The notes under the pieces are model-generated. The model did no database searches and was not told the DNA's origin. It was given only the letters and a program-made list of their open reading frames with translations. The translations under genes and the position numbers were made by a program. A DNA stretch of 64,000 nucleotides from Daphnia carinata. Taxonomy: Eukaryota; Arthropoda; Branchiopoda; Diplostraca; Daphniidae. Shown one piece after another: positions 1 to 13,844 of the stretch. Location: NCBI RefSeq assembly GCF_022539665.2, contig NC_081331.1, positions 13,424,638 to 13,488,637 on the forward strand, read 5' to 3'. Position 1 is the first letter of the stretch; each line of letters begins with the position of its first letter.

Positions 1-1856
1 TTTCTCATCGTTTCGAATGACAAGTGCATCGTGACTGTCGGGATAGAACAGTTATCACTTCAATTCCCGTGGAAAATGTGAAAGAAACGTTAACACATAC
101 TGCCTTATGCGTGTGTGTGTTAAAGAATAGCTCTTGCACGAACCCCTCTCTAGTCTACATATTGACTGTTTATATCCGGCGTTCTCAATGTATTATTCAA
201 CACGATCGCTCAAGACACACGGAAATCTGTGCAATGCATTTTTCTATTTTAAATTTCTTTTTCTGAAGGGTGGAATAACGAGAGCCATATAGAACGAAAG
301 ATCTTCATCATCTTTCCCACCAGTTCAAAAAAGAAAATCACAAGCGTCTAAATATGATAAGTCAGAGGCTGCACACATACATGCATTCAATCGTTTTTCA
401 TCCATCATTGATCCTTACCTCCTCTTGATGTATTCTGTCTTTGAGCTCGAGGGCAACACACGACTCTTGCGGTCCCTCAGTTTGTTTTGGTACGTAGGAC
501 GTCGTGCGGATTGAACATCCGCGCTCGTACAATGTGTTGTGACGTTTCGGATGACGTCAGACCGTACGAAAGGTGATGGACTCTATAACCCCCTCCTTCA
601 ATCGCAAAAAATTTGAATAAAAATACAACAAAGAAATCGATAGTCTCTGAAAGAAAATGCGGTTTTTTTAAACAAATGCAACATTGGAGTGTGTGTTATT
701 CCCGGAACGAGGAAGTCGAATGATGCATGTCCCTTAACACAAACTAAGCAGCGTGATGCCAATTAAAATTAATGATAGCCGCGCCGTTTCGAGTTGATGG
801 GGCGTAACTTGTTGCCGTCATCATCATCATCTTTGTTTGCTTGCGGTTTTCGTTTGAAGCCATCACGAGGAGAGAAATACATGTTTGACAGTTTATGATG
901 GCTCTGACACAGCGTGCAACGCGAAACTTGCACGTACAGCAGATTTCGTGTGATTGACATTCAAAAGGGGTTCCTGAACTCACAAAAGAATACGCAGTTA
1001 TGTACACACAGCAAAAAGAAGAAGAAAAACATTCCGAGACGACGCCCAATCTTCAGCATTTCGAGGACATGTCGTTCGCATTTGCTGTCGATTGAGACGC
1101 TTTAAAATCAATGTTAAATCAATTTCTTAGTTGATACGGGATGCAGTATAGCTAAACACGTTTTCTCTCGATTCTAAATCGTTTAGTCGAGATTGGATTA
1201 CGCTTGGTCGTATGTATACATGTTTGATGGTATCAAACGCTGGCTCGATTTATCTGAATTCGTTTGGCTGTGATTGGACTGCCGCCAAAGGTATACGCGG
1301 GACAGCTCCGGGATTCAACTAAATTAGCTTCGTCCGGCAGCCGCGCACATCTCTAGTCAAGAGGCTAAAGAAACGACACAGAGAAGAAAAGGGGAAGAAA
1401 AGAAAAAAAAAAAAAAGCCCGGATTCTCCCGCTTAATGATGCGAGAGACAAGCGAGAAAGAGAATCAAAATATACGGAGTAAAGAAAGAAGAAAAACAGC
1501 AGGAGCAGCAGCTGGATGTGTCTTTCCCCCCGCACACATTTTCCTGATTGGAAATTGGCCTTTCTTCTTTTCAAAGACTCTTTTGTTCTACTCTCTTGTC
1601 TGTTACACTCAATGCCACAAGCAGAGTCGAATCCGTGCAAAATCGTTTAATATCAATGTGTTTTTCTTCCGTTCTTCGATGCTAGTCACGTAACGACATC
1701 CTTGCCCTGTAGTCTTAAACAAAAACAAGAATTGCGACGAATCAAAACGGACTTTGTTTTTAAAATAAATAATAAAAGAAAAGAGCCATAGATCTCAAGT
1801 CAACCTTTTTTTTTTTTTTTAAACAATAGAAAAGAAATGTATGACCTCCGGAAGCG
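1..1856. other. Non-coding sequence, no gene recognised
   Basis: Short open frames on both strands show no family resemblance, no consistent codon bias and no paired splice signals. The stretch holds A- and T-rich runs and a short CAT-type trinucleotide run near 818-832. Nothing functional could be supported. Confidence 0.6.
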
Positions 1857-2027
1857 TATATATATAAGTAAGGCGTAGTCCTTTAACGACTGGCCAGCAG
1901 CCTCGACGCAATCAAGTTCCGCCGTTTACCAATTACTCCCTATAGCCTCTACTAGCATCTGGGATGCCTATCCAACCATAAGCCTGTAGGCTAAAAGCAT
2001 TAAATCTTCTCTACTTTGGGTTGAAGG
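1857..2027 (+). promoter_or_regulatory. Candidate TATA promoter and short non-coding first exon
   Basis: An extended TATA element (tatatatataag) lies at 1857-1868. About 160 bp downstream a consensus splice donor (AAGG|GTAAGTT) starts at 2028, and no long open frame lies between. This order, TATA, short leader, strong donor, is what a non-coding first exon of a plus-strand gene would look like. No good initiator (TCAGT) was found at the expected 28-34 bp spacing, and no matching downstream coding exon was recognised, so the call is weak. Transcript data would be needed to accept it. Confidence 0.2.
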
Positions 2028-2636
2028 GTAAGTTGTTTTGTTTAAGTATTCAAGTACAGTTACGCCATCGCACGTATTTGTTACCTATGCGCATTCACGT
2101 GATAGTTTGCGTTGAAGTTATGCCTTATTCATTATAAATTAAAAGGAAAAGCATCGTTCGTTTAAATGTTATTCGATAATAATCGTCACAGATGTGTTTT
2201 TTTTTCGAACACGACGTTGCAATCGGCTTTGAAAAATGAATGCCACGCAAAGTCGGTGTAGACAGTTGGATTTGAATTCGGGATCCGTGCCATTGCGTAA
2301 GTGTTTTTATAGAGGGGATCGAAATGTATTGGGCCTGTTAGTTGACGGATTGTTTTCTTTTATGTTGATTGAATTTTTTTTTTCTTTCAACTGTTTGATT
2401 GATGGAAGATTAAAACGCTTCAGAGTTGATTAAAAAATCCTTTTTGAAGCTTAGAAAAAAAAATAGTTTTTATTCATTCGAGTTTGAAAAAAAAAAGGGT
2501 CAGCTGTCAAGTGATCAGCAGCTGTGTGCGGAGGCTCTACATTGTAACTAGCTGAGCTCTTTTTTACTGTGGGAGGGCGACGAATAGGGAAGAAACCTTA
2601 TAAATGTCTATAAAATAGACTATGTCGACTTGCGCT

Positions 2637-2652
2637 CCCCCCCCCCCCCCCC
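2637..2652. repeat. Poly(C) tract, 16 C
   Basis: An uninterrupted run of 16 cytosines, just upstream of a TATAAA sequence at 2674-2679. It is one of several C or G runs of nine or more bases in the non-coding parts of this window. Confidence 0.95.
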
Positions 2653-5600
2653 ATCAGCTCCCAAACACACACATATAAAGAACGTGTACAATGTAAAAAG
2701 CTACCAGTGTTCAGTTAGGCCTGAAAAAGAAAAAGGGCAAGACAAGAAGTTAGTGGAGAGCAAGTAGCCGAGACTAAATAGAGTGAGACAGCAGCAACCC
2801 CTCGCTGCTACTAGACTTCTTTTCTAAGTTTTCTACTAGTTTTCTTTTCGTTGTTTTCTCCGCATGAACGAATCGAGCAGACAAAAGCCAATTCATCCAG
2901 TCAGTCCTCCCTTAACTACATTTACTTCCCTTTTTTGCTTCGATACATTTTCTATGTGAGCCCGCCTACGTTCCACGCACACAAAAAGAAGCTAAAAGAT
3001 GTATACAACAAACATGAAAAAGGGGGAGATCAACTGTTTACTATGGACCACCCCGTTTGATGAATCGATGATCGTGTAGCCCGCGAACTTTTTCAAAATA
3101 GTTAAAAAAAATAAAATAAATAATAGAAGAATCATGTTGAGATTTTTTTCCTTCTTCCGGAATGTTGGACGTGATCGATTCACTCTGAACGGATTCAATT
3201 CACAAGGAAAAACATGCCATACGCACTAGACAGAAATCATTTTTTTTTTTTTTGGGTTTCACTTCACGTCGAGTTCCAGCAGTGCGGGAAAAAGGAAGAC
3301 ATTCTTCACATTTATACGATGTTTTCTTTAGTAACAAAGAGTTTTGTGTGTTCAAGTTTTAACTGTTCATATACAAGTACACGAAGGAGAATTTTAAAAA
3401 CATTCCATCACGTTGCGTACGCGATATGCTATGTGCCCATTTTCTTTTCAATTCAAAATGTTTATCACATTGATTGTTTTCTTTCTCTCTCAGCCTCTTG
3501 CATATAAAAAAGGAGACGGACATCTTTCACGGAACAGGACGGAAGCCGCTTAACTATTAATACGTACGTCCTTAGACGTTCCCGTGCACCGTTGTACTTG
3601 CATACAAAAGATAAAAGAGAGCCCATTTTTTTAAAAGCAGCTTCGTTTGTCCGTGTGACAACGAGGAATCCAACAATGAGCCTTTTGTAATAAAACGTAA
3701 ATGATGATGAATTAGAGAGAGAGAAAGGTTACACAGTCCAAGAGGAAGCATTTTCATCTTTGCATTTGACACGGCTGATGTGGCATTTTTGCTTATCTGT
3801 CCAGCGTGCGTGTTTCCCGACGCTCTCTCTCTCTCCCCTATTCCTTTCGGTTACAAATCGTAGAGGCAATAAGTCACGTGACTCATCCGAACCATTTTGA
3901 ATTGCAACTTTTCAGGAGGGAGGGGGGTTTGACACGGCGATTGTCATACACGTCCATGAATGCGGATGATTCTACGTGCACGCGCCCATCCTAAATTGGC
4001 TGGATCAGCCAATTGGCTCTGCAGATTTCAACGCCCCCCCCCCCTCTCTTTTGGTGTAGAAAAAGAAAAAAAGAAGAAGTCCAGTCTATACATACATATA
4101 TATATATAGATAATATGGCGCTATAATATTAGAGGAGCATTCCGGGGATGAGGATCTTTGATCTTCAACGTTTGGGAGGGGGGAAGGTTTACGCCAATAA
4201 ATGTGCGCACGTATATGAGTACCATGGATATGGGGGGATGGAAATAGAAAGGGCTATTTAACAGACTCTGCTTCCTTCCTGTTTTGTATCTATGATTGTA
4301 CGAGATGTGGCCACACTTTGCTGGCCACCCCGTGGGAGTGCTCTCGTTCTACCAAGCCTCGCAAATCACAGGAAACTCAAAAGCGAACGTTTCATATCTT
4401 TTTCCCTCCAGAAGAGACCCTTCTATTCGTAAATGTATCAAAGCCGCTTCCTTCATGGCGATTAATAATTAAACAAAATATGGATAAGAGAGAAGAGAGG
4501 GGGGGGGCGAGCTATACCTTCAGAAACGACTGGGGGCCCATCACGAGGCCAGCATCCCTCCCGCAGAGCTGCGCTAAATGAATACCAAAAACTCATCAGC
4601 GCAAACTGTTTATTACAATAGTTATATGCGCAGCACAGCTTTCCTCATGAGAGTCTAACCGCGAAGCGGCTTCTTGTGGCTTTAAAAACAAAACATGGTG
4701 AGCCTCTCTTTTTTTTTTTTTCTATAGGCGTAGGCTATATATTTTGTGATAAGGAAATCAATTCTCGTTTGTTGGGTGTGTAATCAATAGCCTGTTTTTA
4801 CAAATTGACTTTTACTTTATTTTTCTAGAGCATGCATTATTCAATTTTGTTCTGTTTTTATTCGATAACCTATCGTGCGTGCAATAAAAATTTTGTGATT
4901 TAAAAATGATGTTTTTTTTTTCCTCCAATACATTTGATATCGTAAAAAAATAAGAGCCAAATGGGTTATGGATTGCAGCTGCTGGTTCGCTTATTTTTTT
5001 TTTTTTTTTTGGGCCTGTCGCTCACAAACTTCTTTTTTGGCTGCATGACAAATACCGTGACTGACTTCGACGTCTTTTTTTTTGGTTTCCGAAAAGGTCA
5101 ACCTATCCGCGCCAACCGGTGAGGGTCAACTTTCTTCAAAAGCAGCGGCGAAAAGAGGGCCTTTTTTCTTGTGTGTTCAGCTATACAGATCATAATAAGA
5201 GGATGAGACCCAATGGATTGCAGCCAAGAAACACATCAAACTGCTTGTGTCGCCAAAAAAGATCACCGCCTGCGTTTATGTTTTGACGGGCAAAAAGCTT
5301 TTCCTTTTTCTTTTTTTTTTTTTCCAGGTCAAATGGCAGGGTCAGGACCGTTTTGCCTATATGGGGGCCCTGCGCAGCCGGCCTGGACAGAACAGGAAAA
5401 GGCCTCTCCCTTTCATTTTGGAAGCAACAACAACAAACAACAACAAAGAAAAAAAGCGCCAGTATAGCCCTCCCTGTGAGATATCTACTTTCAACCATCT
5501 TCGTGGACCGGCTTTGCCTGGAAAAAAAAAAGGTAGGATGCCCCGCGATTTAAAAAAAAATATATATATAAACTTATCGAATCAGTTCATCTCTAGGACC

Positions 5601-6844
5601 CGCATAAGTAAGCAGCGGGTCCTGTATATTTGTTTCGATATGTGTCTCGGTCGTGTGTCCATGCAAATCATTTCCTCGTTTATCTTGTTGTTGTCTATGC
5701 TAATCGTTTTGACTGTACACAATAAGGAAAAATCGAAACAAGGAGATAAGCATCTCTGTATTTATATACGCCCCGGAAGAAATACGTTCACCTTGTAGAT
5801 ATGTGCGGACGAATAATGAATGTGTACTCTTATGTGTGTTTTTTTTTAAATGTATATTTCCACTGTTAAGTAGTAAATGGTCAAAAAGATACACGTATTA
5901 GCATTTTTTTGGTGGGGAATGAAAGAAATAATAAATAAATAAATATAAAAGGGATGACGGGAAAGCAAGAGGAAATGGGGCTGCAGAAGAAGGAAAAAGA
6001 AAAGCAAATTTACCCGACTGATTCGACGTAATTCATTAGATGCATAGAGAAGCTTATAATTAGGCGATTTGAATATGTATGTTTTTTTCGACGTGGGCTC
6101 GATTTTTAATTTATTTGAACAGATAAAAACAAATCCCACCATAAAAAATAAAATCGGTAAACTTTCTGATTCCAACCAAGTCAACCACGATTTTTTTCCC
6201 TTATTTTTTGATTTGATTTTTATAGCCGTGTGTATGTTTCTTATGTGCGCACTATTCCCCCCGCGTCGTATCAATATTCAAGGATTTTTCTTTTGATGAC
6301 CGCAAACGATTTTTTTTTCTCTCAACCCTTACATCACGCCGTAAAAAAAAAAAGAAAAGCGAGAGTATTAAATTACATGCAAATATATATCGATCGAAAA
6401 TCGGGAATTCCTTCGTGGCCATTTTTGTTTTATTTTTCCCGTTCCGCTTGGGCGTCGTTTGCGGTGCAGAATTAATTAATCGGAACGAAGAAAACAGGCC
6501 CGCTCCGTATAATCATACCGTAGGCTATAGACATACCCAATCCTCCACGCACGATGTGTACACACATAGCGATATAGCCTATAAATAACGAATAGCCGTG
6601 ACAGCTCGATAAATGCAAACGAAGCCAACCAACGAGAAAGATCTTTTGCTTACGGGGCCTGTGTGTGTGCGCTGCTGCTTCATTTGTTTTTCTAATGGGC
6701 GGACACATGCATCGGCACCTTTTTTTTTTTTTTATTTCCTTAAATTCCAAGTTGATCTATACTTTTCAACCCGTTGCCTTGTCACGGACGGGTTTCATTT
6801 TATATATTTTTAGTTGTTGTTTTTCTCTTCTTTTTGGCCGCTAT

Positions 6845-6858
6845 CCCCCCCCCCCCCC
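6845..6858. repeat. Poly(C) tract, 14 C
   Basis: An uninterrupted run of 14 cytosines in AT-rich non-coding DNA. Confidence 0.95.
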
Positions 6859-8775
6859 TTTCATTTGTTTATTCATGCCGGGCTATTTTTGTATTTGTCT
6901 GCCATATTTTTTTTATATTTCTTTCACCCGATAACGATGGCGTTGGAAAGAAGAGATAAACACAACCCCCCTCTTTTGAATCGCAGCACATGTTGATGAG
7001 CGTTTGAAATTCGACAGCCCATTTCTCAATTCGAATGAAAACAACATCATACAAGGGGGTCTATAACGAACTGTGACCGGCTACCGCTCGCTTCCATTCT
7101 CTCCAATATTTTTTTTTTAATTTCACGCTTATCAAATCTGTGTCGTATAAATATAAAAAAAAAAATAGGGGGAGAAGCTTTCTAATCGGCTGTATAGGCT
7201 GAAGGGAATTTTTTTTATGGAGGATCGATGTCGAACTGTAGGATGGGGGGGGAGGTCTTGGAAATCAAGCAGTGCAATCTAAAGTAATGGCCGTGTGTCC
7301 TTTTATTTTCGCCACAGAGGGGGGAATGCGGAATCCAGCAAGTATCGTCGACTAGTCTGTTCCCTCATTGCAGCGGAATCACATACGCCGGATGGCGGAA
7401 ATGCTATTCATCTATCGCTCACCCCTAATTCCGGACTGTGCTATACACCAGAACCGCGTAGACGTGCACAAATGTATCCAACGGAGCGAACAACTTGCAC
7501 TGATATCCGCAGTAAGTCAGCTTATTTTTTTTTCTCCCATTCGCTATCGTGTTTTTGCTCCCCTCCGTTTTCATATTTTTGGCTCATCTTTTTTCAGTTC
7601 CCATACGAAGCCCTGCTAGATTTATATACGCGTACTGTGTCAAGGCATAAATCATTGGGAAATGATAGAGTAAAGGGTCGCCCTAAAAACGAGTCCCCCA
7701 ATCAGTCAAGAGCCATCCCGTTTTGAGATATACGTTACACACATAAACAAATATAGCCGACCCTAGTGCCGTGTTCGCATTTCCGATTGTGGAATCGAAT
7801 CATCATTTCTCCCTTGAACGGTTGGCTTGTTATATCCCCGCACAATTTATCAATTCAAAAAGGAAATCGAGTTCCCTATATGTGACTTGGAGAGCTCTAC
7901 TGCCAGTTGACGGTTCGTTTGCTTGCATAACAGTTAAAGGCAAAAACGTCGGTGTGTTTGTGTGCCGGTTTAACGTGACGACACAGTAAAAAAACATAAA
8001 AAGTGTTAACATTTTTATGTGCGGAAACGAGGGAAAGTCTTGTTTGATAATATTGTGATCCGCCCGAGTGAAAATATTTGGGGCCCTACCAAAGAAGAAG
8101 GTTGTTAAGTGCCAGGGACATGAAAGCGCGGCGCTGTTACGTCGCTATACACAGTCACGGTCAAAATGTTTTCTCTTACCTTTTAATTTTATTACGTTTC
8201 TCATTTTTTTTTTTTTTTTTTAACTTTCTTTTTCCGCTTTTCCCTTCCCGACAAAGTCCCTCTCCCTCCCCAAGTGATGCCACTTGCACGCTGGACTTCA
8301 AACAGAGATAATCGTTCCGGCGAGTTGATCCATTTCCTTTCCATTTCCTCTTACTCTGTTGGATTTTCTTTTTTCTTTTTCAAGGTATACACCAATCAAA
8401 GTACATTTTCAGTTCACTTGTTTTCTTTTTCCCTTTTAAAATGTTAAGCCGAGACACACAAAAGCAACTCCGCCGTGTACATAATTGGTCAATTTTCGTC
8501 TCGGATTATGTAGCTGCTGTTGCTATATAGCCGTATGCAAGTACAATACCGCAAACGCTTGTTATAAATACACCGTGTTGAAAAAAAAAAAAAAAAGAAT
8601 CTTCAAGTCTGCAAGAAAAGAATTTTACCGTACCTGAAAAAAGCGGCCAAAACCTTTTGTTTTGGGTTTTCTCTTCGGCTCTCTCGTACCTGTCGACAGT
8701 CAAAACAGCAGGGAAGTTATTAAATTCCATTTTTGTTTTTTGTTTCACTATTCTTACCCTTCAGACTGTCTCTTA

Positions 8776-8778
<3 letters not shown>

Positions 8779-8814
<36 letters not shown>
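8779..8814. repeat. (GT)18 microsatellite
   Basis: A perfect dinucleotide repeat of 18 GT units, the longest dinucleotide array in the window. It is in a non-coding stretch and is expected to vary in length between individuals. Confidence 0.97.
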
Positions 8815-8818
<4 letters not shown>

Positions 8819-10859
8819 TTTATACATTTCCCAGGGAGTTGGGGGTAGACTGTGTTGGCGAGGATATCTAATTTTTTGATGAGCTGAGCCCTTCATTTTC
8901 CACTTACCCTCTTATTATACATCAATATAATTCCCCGCACACCGTGTGGTGTTGCTAGTTTTGTGGTGTAGATATACAATGCGGTTGTTTCTTCTTTTTT
9001 TTCTTTTTGACTTGGGAAACGAATGGGGAGCTATCCCACAGGCATCACGCCCTTACGTACCTGCTGACGTGTACACCTTCAAGGAGAAAGGTGTGCAGTG
9101 ACAGATGTCGACTGACGCGCTTCAGCAATGGGGTGATGAAAAACGTATCATCCGCCATCGGAAAAATACAACAACAATCCGTTGAAGTAAACAAACATGT
9201 TTAGATACACACACGTAGTTGAGTGACGGTCAAAAGAAAACAGCAGACGGCCAACGCAAACATCGAAATCGTTTGCTGACCAACAAGAATAACAAACTGA
9301 CAAAAGCTTGTTATTATTTACACTTATTAGTTGATTATGTGGTGCACTATACCTGCGCATATCGTCGAACCCTTTTGGGAGTTTTTCTTTCTTTCTATTT
9401 CTAGAAAAGAAAAAAACGTTAATTGCTTATTTGCATTAGGTTTCGGCCATTTGTTTCCGGGTACGTCATTAACGGAGGGGGGCGATCCAATAGCACGGTT
9501 GGACAGCAGCAAGTATTGCAACGTGATTTAGGATCATTGATTTTCATGGTTTGTTTAAAGAGAGAACCGAAATCTGATGCTCTGCTTTAAGAATTAATTA
9601 GTTATCTGTACACACAACCACAGGGTCAGTTGCCTTGAAACTATGCAGACCGGTTAATCACCGTATTAAAATGGTAATCGCGCGGATCTGCATAGCCGTC
9701 TCATTATGCAATTCCTCTAGTAGAGCCTCTCATGTTGACCTTCTAAAAAAATAAAATAAACATGTTTATTCATCTTCCGGAGATGTTGCATCTCTCTTCT
9801 TGGAAATGGCATTATCTTTATGACAGCATATACAACTGTACGGTGCTACTTTGGGGTGACAAATGGGAGGGGGGGGGAGCTCATACAAAAAGGAATGACA
9901 TTGCCAATTCGGTTAGTGCGATATTTCAGGTGCTGTCACAATTTTCTTCCTTTGGTATACGAGCAAAGAAACAAAAAGATGGGACCAATTGATTTTAACA
10001 GCCCAGTCAAATAGAAAAATCACATACGTGTGTACGCTTCTTCCTCCCCCAAAAAAGGACCCACGAAATGCTTCACTCTAGAAACATAGAGACCCCCTAA
10101 AATAGGCCTTCGTCGTGTTCGAAACACGTCTCTAGTTTGGATGCGCACACGATCAAAAGTCGAGATAGACCATTGTTCCAAATCACACCTGTCCGAGCAA
10201 GTGAACAACTGCCGGACACAACTGGGTGCGAGAGAAAGACAAAAAAATAAGAAGCGATGGCTTATCACTTGACAAATCTTATACCGGGGTTCCATACAAG
10301 TATTAAGTGGTGGAGTTTTGGAACAATATATATCCCTAGTAGTTGTATAGAGTGGCTACCTTCCTTCTTTCTAAACGGAGAGAAAAAGGGAAGAAAAATC
10401 TGATGCTGTTCGACTAACACAAGTAAAAAGGGAAAAAAAGGCTGACAACGTTTCAGGTTGTCCTCCCCCTCCATGTCCTTCTATGTAGATTAGAAGAGGG
10501 AGGGAGAAAGAGAAAGAAAACGTTTAACAATAATCTGTTAATCGATTTCTCACCGTTGATATCGATCAGCACCTTGATGAATTGGGAGCAGTTGAGTTTT
10601 CACAGCTGTCCCTGTCGTTCAAAGCCTTCTTTTTGTCTTGTGAACGCCGTTCGTGCTCGACTGAAGATGGACAGAATCAGTAAATCAATGAAAATAAATT
10701 AAACATCAACAGAAGAAGACAGTGGGAAGGTGTGATGACTGACTTATTTAAATTGTGAATCTTAGAAGAAGGACAACAACTCAACGCCATTTGACCCATT
10801 TTCTTTGTAAACAAACTCCTGTTCCCTCGTTAATAATTCAAAAACTATAAACATCACGT

Positions 10860-11400
10860 GAAAACTAATTCTTTTTTCGTGATCTTTGCTTGATTTTGAA
10901 TGGGAATCGTGTACAGCTTTGCTATATTTAGATGTTAGCAAAAAAAATTATAAAAAAAAGCAGACTTTTCGTTCAAAATGTTGGGCTTTAAATATGGCTT
11001 GAAATTCGATTAAACTTAACTTGTTCTAACCAAAATTAAGCGCTGATTTTGCGTAAAACATTAGTTTTCCCCCAATCAAGCCGTTTTTGGAATAAAACGA
11101 ATTCAAAGTGGTTTACTTCGCAGCCACTTGGAATTTGAATACCTGTTAAATAATAAATTCCAAGTCGAAAATGAGCTTCATTTTCATCATCCTCGTTCAA
11201 TTTCGAATGCAAATCAATTCATTTGATTAGCAATATGTAGGTTAAAAAAAAAAAAAATTTTAAACAAAAAAAGTCGGGCTTATTTCGCCGGGCTTATTTC
11301 GTCGGGCTTAAATTTTTGACTTACAATTCGATGTAACCTAACCTGAAGTTCACTAAACTACGAATGAAGTATCAATCTTATCGAAAATAAATAGTAAACC
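10860..11400. mobile_element. Degenerate interspersed-repeat island (probable transposon remnant)
   Basis: Composition shifts here to AT-rich sequence with few homopolymers. A 14-bp unit (GTCGGGCTTATTTC and close variants) is repeated three times at 11273-11314. A segment at about 10983-11030 recurs in diverged form at about 11304-11360 in direct orientation. Two words are shared with the repeat-rich area near 40.3-40.5 kb: CCTCGTTCAATTTCGA (11191-11206 and 40533-40548), and AAGTCGGGCTTATTT (from 11271, with its reverse complement near 40.29 kb). No transposase or reverse transcriptase fragment was seen. It reads as an old non-autonomous element; boundaries are approximate. Confidence 0.4.
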
Positions 11401-13816
11401 AATAAGCAACGGGTTGTCACACACGGAACAAGAAATGTGCTGGTCTTTAAATGCGGCCATCATTTTTCCCCTTCATTCTTTTAATATTTTTCTACTTTCT
11501 ACCCTTTTGTGAGCGACTCGTTTGTTAACATAACAATCGTCCAAAAAAGAAAAAAGGGGGGCTCTCTTTTTTTTTTTTCATTTTTTCTCATCGTTTCTTA
11601 TACTCAAATCATCTCGTTCGTGCCCGTCGGCAGACGCTCCGGCAGCTCATTAGCTATGCCCCCAGCTCCTCCTTCATATGTTCATTTTTTTTTTTCTCTC
11701 TGTTGTTTTGGTTAGTGTGTATTGTGGCGGCGGCGGACCCCTTTTTTTTTTTTTACTTCCACGTCTTTGGAGTTCACATGTTTTGGCTGTGTATTTTTTT
11801 ATATACCCGTGTTATATGTTTTATTAGTCCGCGTTTGACGTCGCGGCGTCCAGGTCAGGGCCGCATTCCTTGAATATTTTTACTCTCACTAAATAAAACA
11901 AGAAAAATTCAGTCGATTTGGCCAGGCTTGAACTTGACTGACTGCTCATCCATGTAGAGATAAACCACTTTTCTTTTTATCAGCTCTACTCTTGTCTCTC
12001 ATTTTTTTTTGGGTGGGAGAAGGAGGGATTTGTCCAATTGATTTAAACACTCGGATTTCTTATTGTGTTCCCTTAAATCTTTACTCTTGTACGAATTAGT
12101 GAAACTATTGTTGTACGCTCATCTCATTGGCATGCGAATAGTTTCGAACAATGAAGACACATGACATTCCGTTGTTCAAAAATGGCTTCCGGTCATCTTT
12201 GCGCGTCCCTCAAAAAGGAAGAAGATCATGTCAGCAAAAAGGAACGTGTTTCGATGCAAAAATGGAGCCGGAAATCCGATATCTAGGGTTGACAACGTCT
12301 TTCAGTGGGTTTGGCAGTTTGGCGAAAAAAATCTGAAAAATCCAGCGCTTCCAAAAATATCCAATTTCACGTACACAGCGTCTTCAATTTTTAGCCCTCC
12401 TCCCCCCCCAGCACCAATTTCATCTCATCTTCTCCATTCTTTTTTTCTTTTCTCCCCTGAACAAAAATAAAAGAAGGTCTATGCCAAAAACTCTTGTTTG
12501 TACCTCGTCCATCGCCATGAAACTCTGCGCCGTTATTGTGACGTGCGAGTGTCAAAGACATGTCAATGAAAGGCCCAGCAAATGCCACCAGTGCGGATGC
12601 GACAGCCGGCCCGTTGTCGTCGCCTACGCACTTTTCCCGTATATATATACACACAACGTAAACTTCCTCTAGAAACCAACCATACCAAAAATAGTTTGCA
12701 ATGGGAAACGTATCAGGTTACGTAAAGAATAAATTTTAAAGAGACAAATATTACAACATTTTTTTTTGATGATGTACATGGCCTCGATCAATTTTATTTG
12801 TTAAAAAAAAAAATGTTCCATCTGCCCGTGCCTAGTACATTGTATAGATTGGGAAGTTTAAAAAAAAAATGGAATGAAATGAGAGAAGGGGTTGTAATAC
12901 ACGGCCCCCTGATGGAACGAAGGGGGGAAGACGAGACATTTTTTTGTCTGTTAATTAACTGTCTGGCCTCATGTTATTTGATACCTCAACTCGTTGCTCA
13001 TCCACTTGACGGGAAGGCCTCAGTCAAGCATGCTAAACCCTCTGGCGGATTGGATTTCAAATGGCATCCCGCGCCCCGTGAAACCAGCCGCCTCCGCGTT
13101 TTTTTTTTCAGGGAAAGAAAAAAAAAGGCAGCCAAGTGCTACCGCATCGTCATCAACCGACTCACGCAATTATTTGCTCCGTCATGGGCACAAGTGGAGG
13201 GGGGAAAGAAATTTTCTTTTTCTTTGAAAAACGAATGATGACGGACTTGTCAAATGTTTGCAGCCTCCCGCTGTTGACTTGTTTTCTGGTGAGGACTTGG
13301 TCCTTTCGTGTTTGTGCTGGCCGCAAAAAATGAGATCGTAAGAGCCTACGGTCTGTGCTGTAAATATACTAAGGAAAAACATTGTTTGATTCCGAAATAA
13401 ATTCAATTTTTACGTCTATGGCTAAAGGCATCAGAAATATGAAATTGCTTTACCGAGGGCATAAACAACATGTGTTTTCCTTCCTTTCGAAAATAGCTCT
13501 CAAGTGGCTCATCTTTCGTAGAGAGTCATCTTGTTATGTGTACCGACTTCTTGCTGGAGGTATCAACCAATTGAAAAAAATGGTAATTTCTCATTTTCTC
13601 TTATTTTTGGAACTTTTAAAAAAGAAAAGCGGTGTTGGAAGATGCAAAGAGAAAGAGAGATATAGAAGAACGCAGGTCACACTATCTCTTTCTGTTATCT
13701 TCACTGTCACGAAGGCCATCGTCAGCCATGAAGGAGCTAAAAACCTATTTCTCCCTGGACCCGCGTCTGATGCATCCCATGATATACATTTTTTTGTTTC
13801 CCATTTTTTTGTTGTA

Positions 13817-13844
13817 GGGGGGGGGGGGGGGGGGGGGGGGGGGG
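13817..13844. repeat. Poly(G) tract, 28 G
   Basis: An uninterrupted run of 28 guanines, by far the longest G or C homopolymer in the window. A run this long can form G-quadruplexes and is prone to polymerase slippage, so the true length may differ from the assembled length. Confidence 0.95.

Larger units (their letters stand above)
2028..10859. other. Long non-coding stretch with homopolymer and dinucleotide runs
   Basis: No coding sequence could be recognised on either strand. The open frames present are short and rich in Phe/Lys/Ser from poly-T and poly-A. The stretch holds C-runs at 2637-2652, 4034-4044 and 6845-6858, a (GT)18 microsatellite at 8779-8814, many T-runs of 10-17 bases, and another TATAAA at 2674-2679 followed by an initiator-like TCAGTT at 2711-2716. 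One open segment at 5328-5532 has a strong acceptor-like start but no recognisable product. Confidence 0.6.

Noticed and set aside
7295-7726. 143-codon open frame
   Set aside because: Composition follows the local AT- and homopolymer-rich sequence; there is no family similarity and an overlapping frame is equally open.
12481-12672. Cys-rich short open frame (CECQRHVNERPSKCHQCGC)
   Set aside because: The cysteine spacing fits no known domain, the opposite strand has a longer frame, and there is no supporting splice or codon signal.
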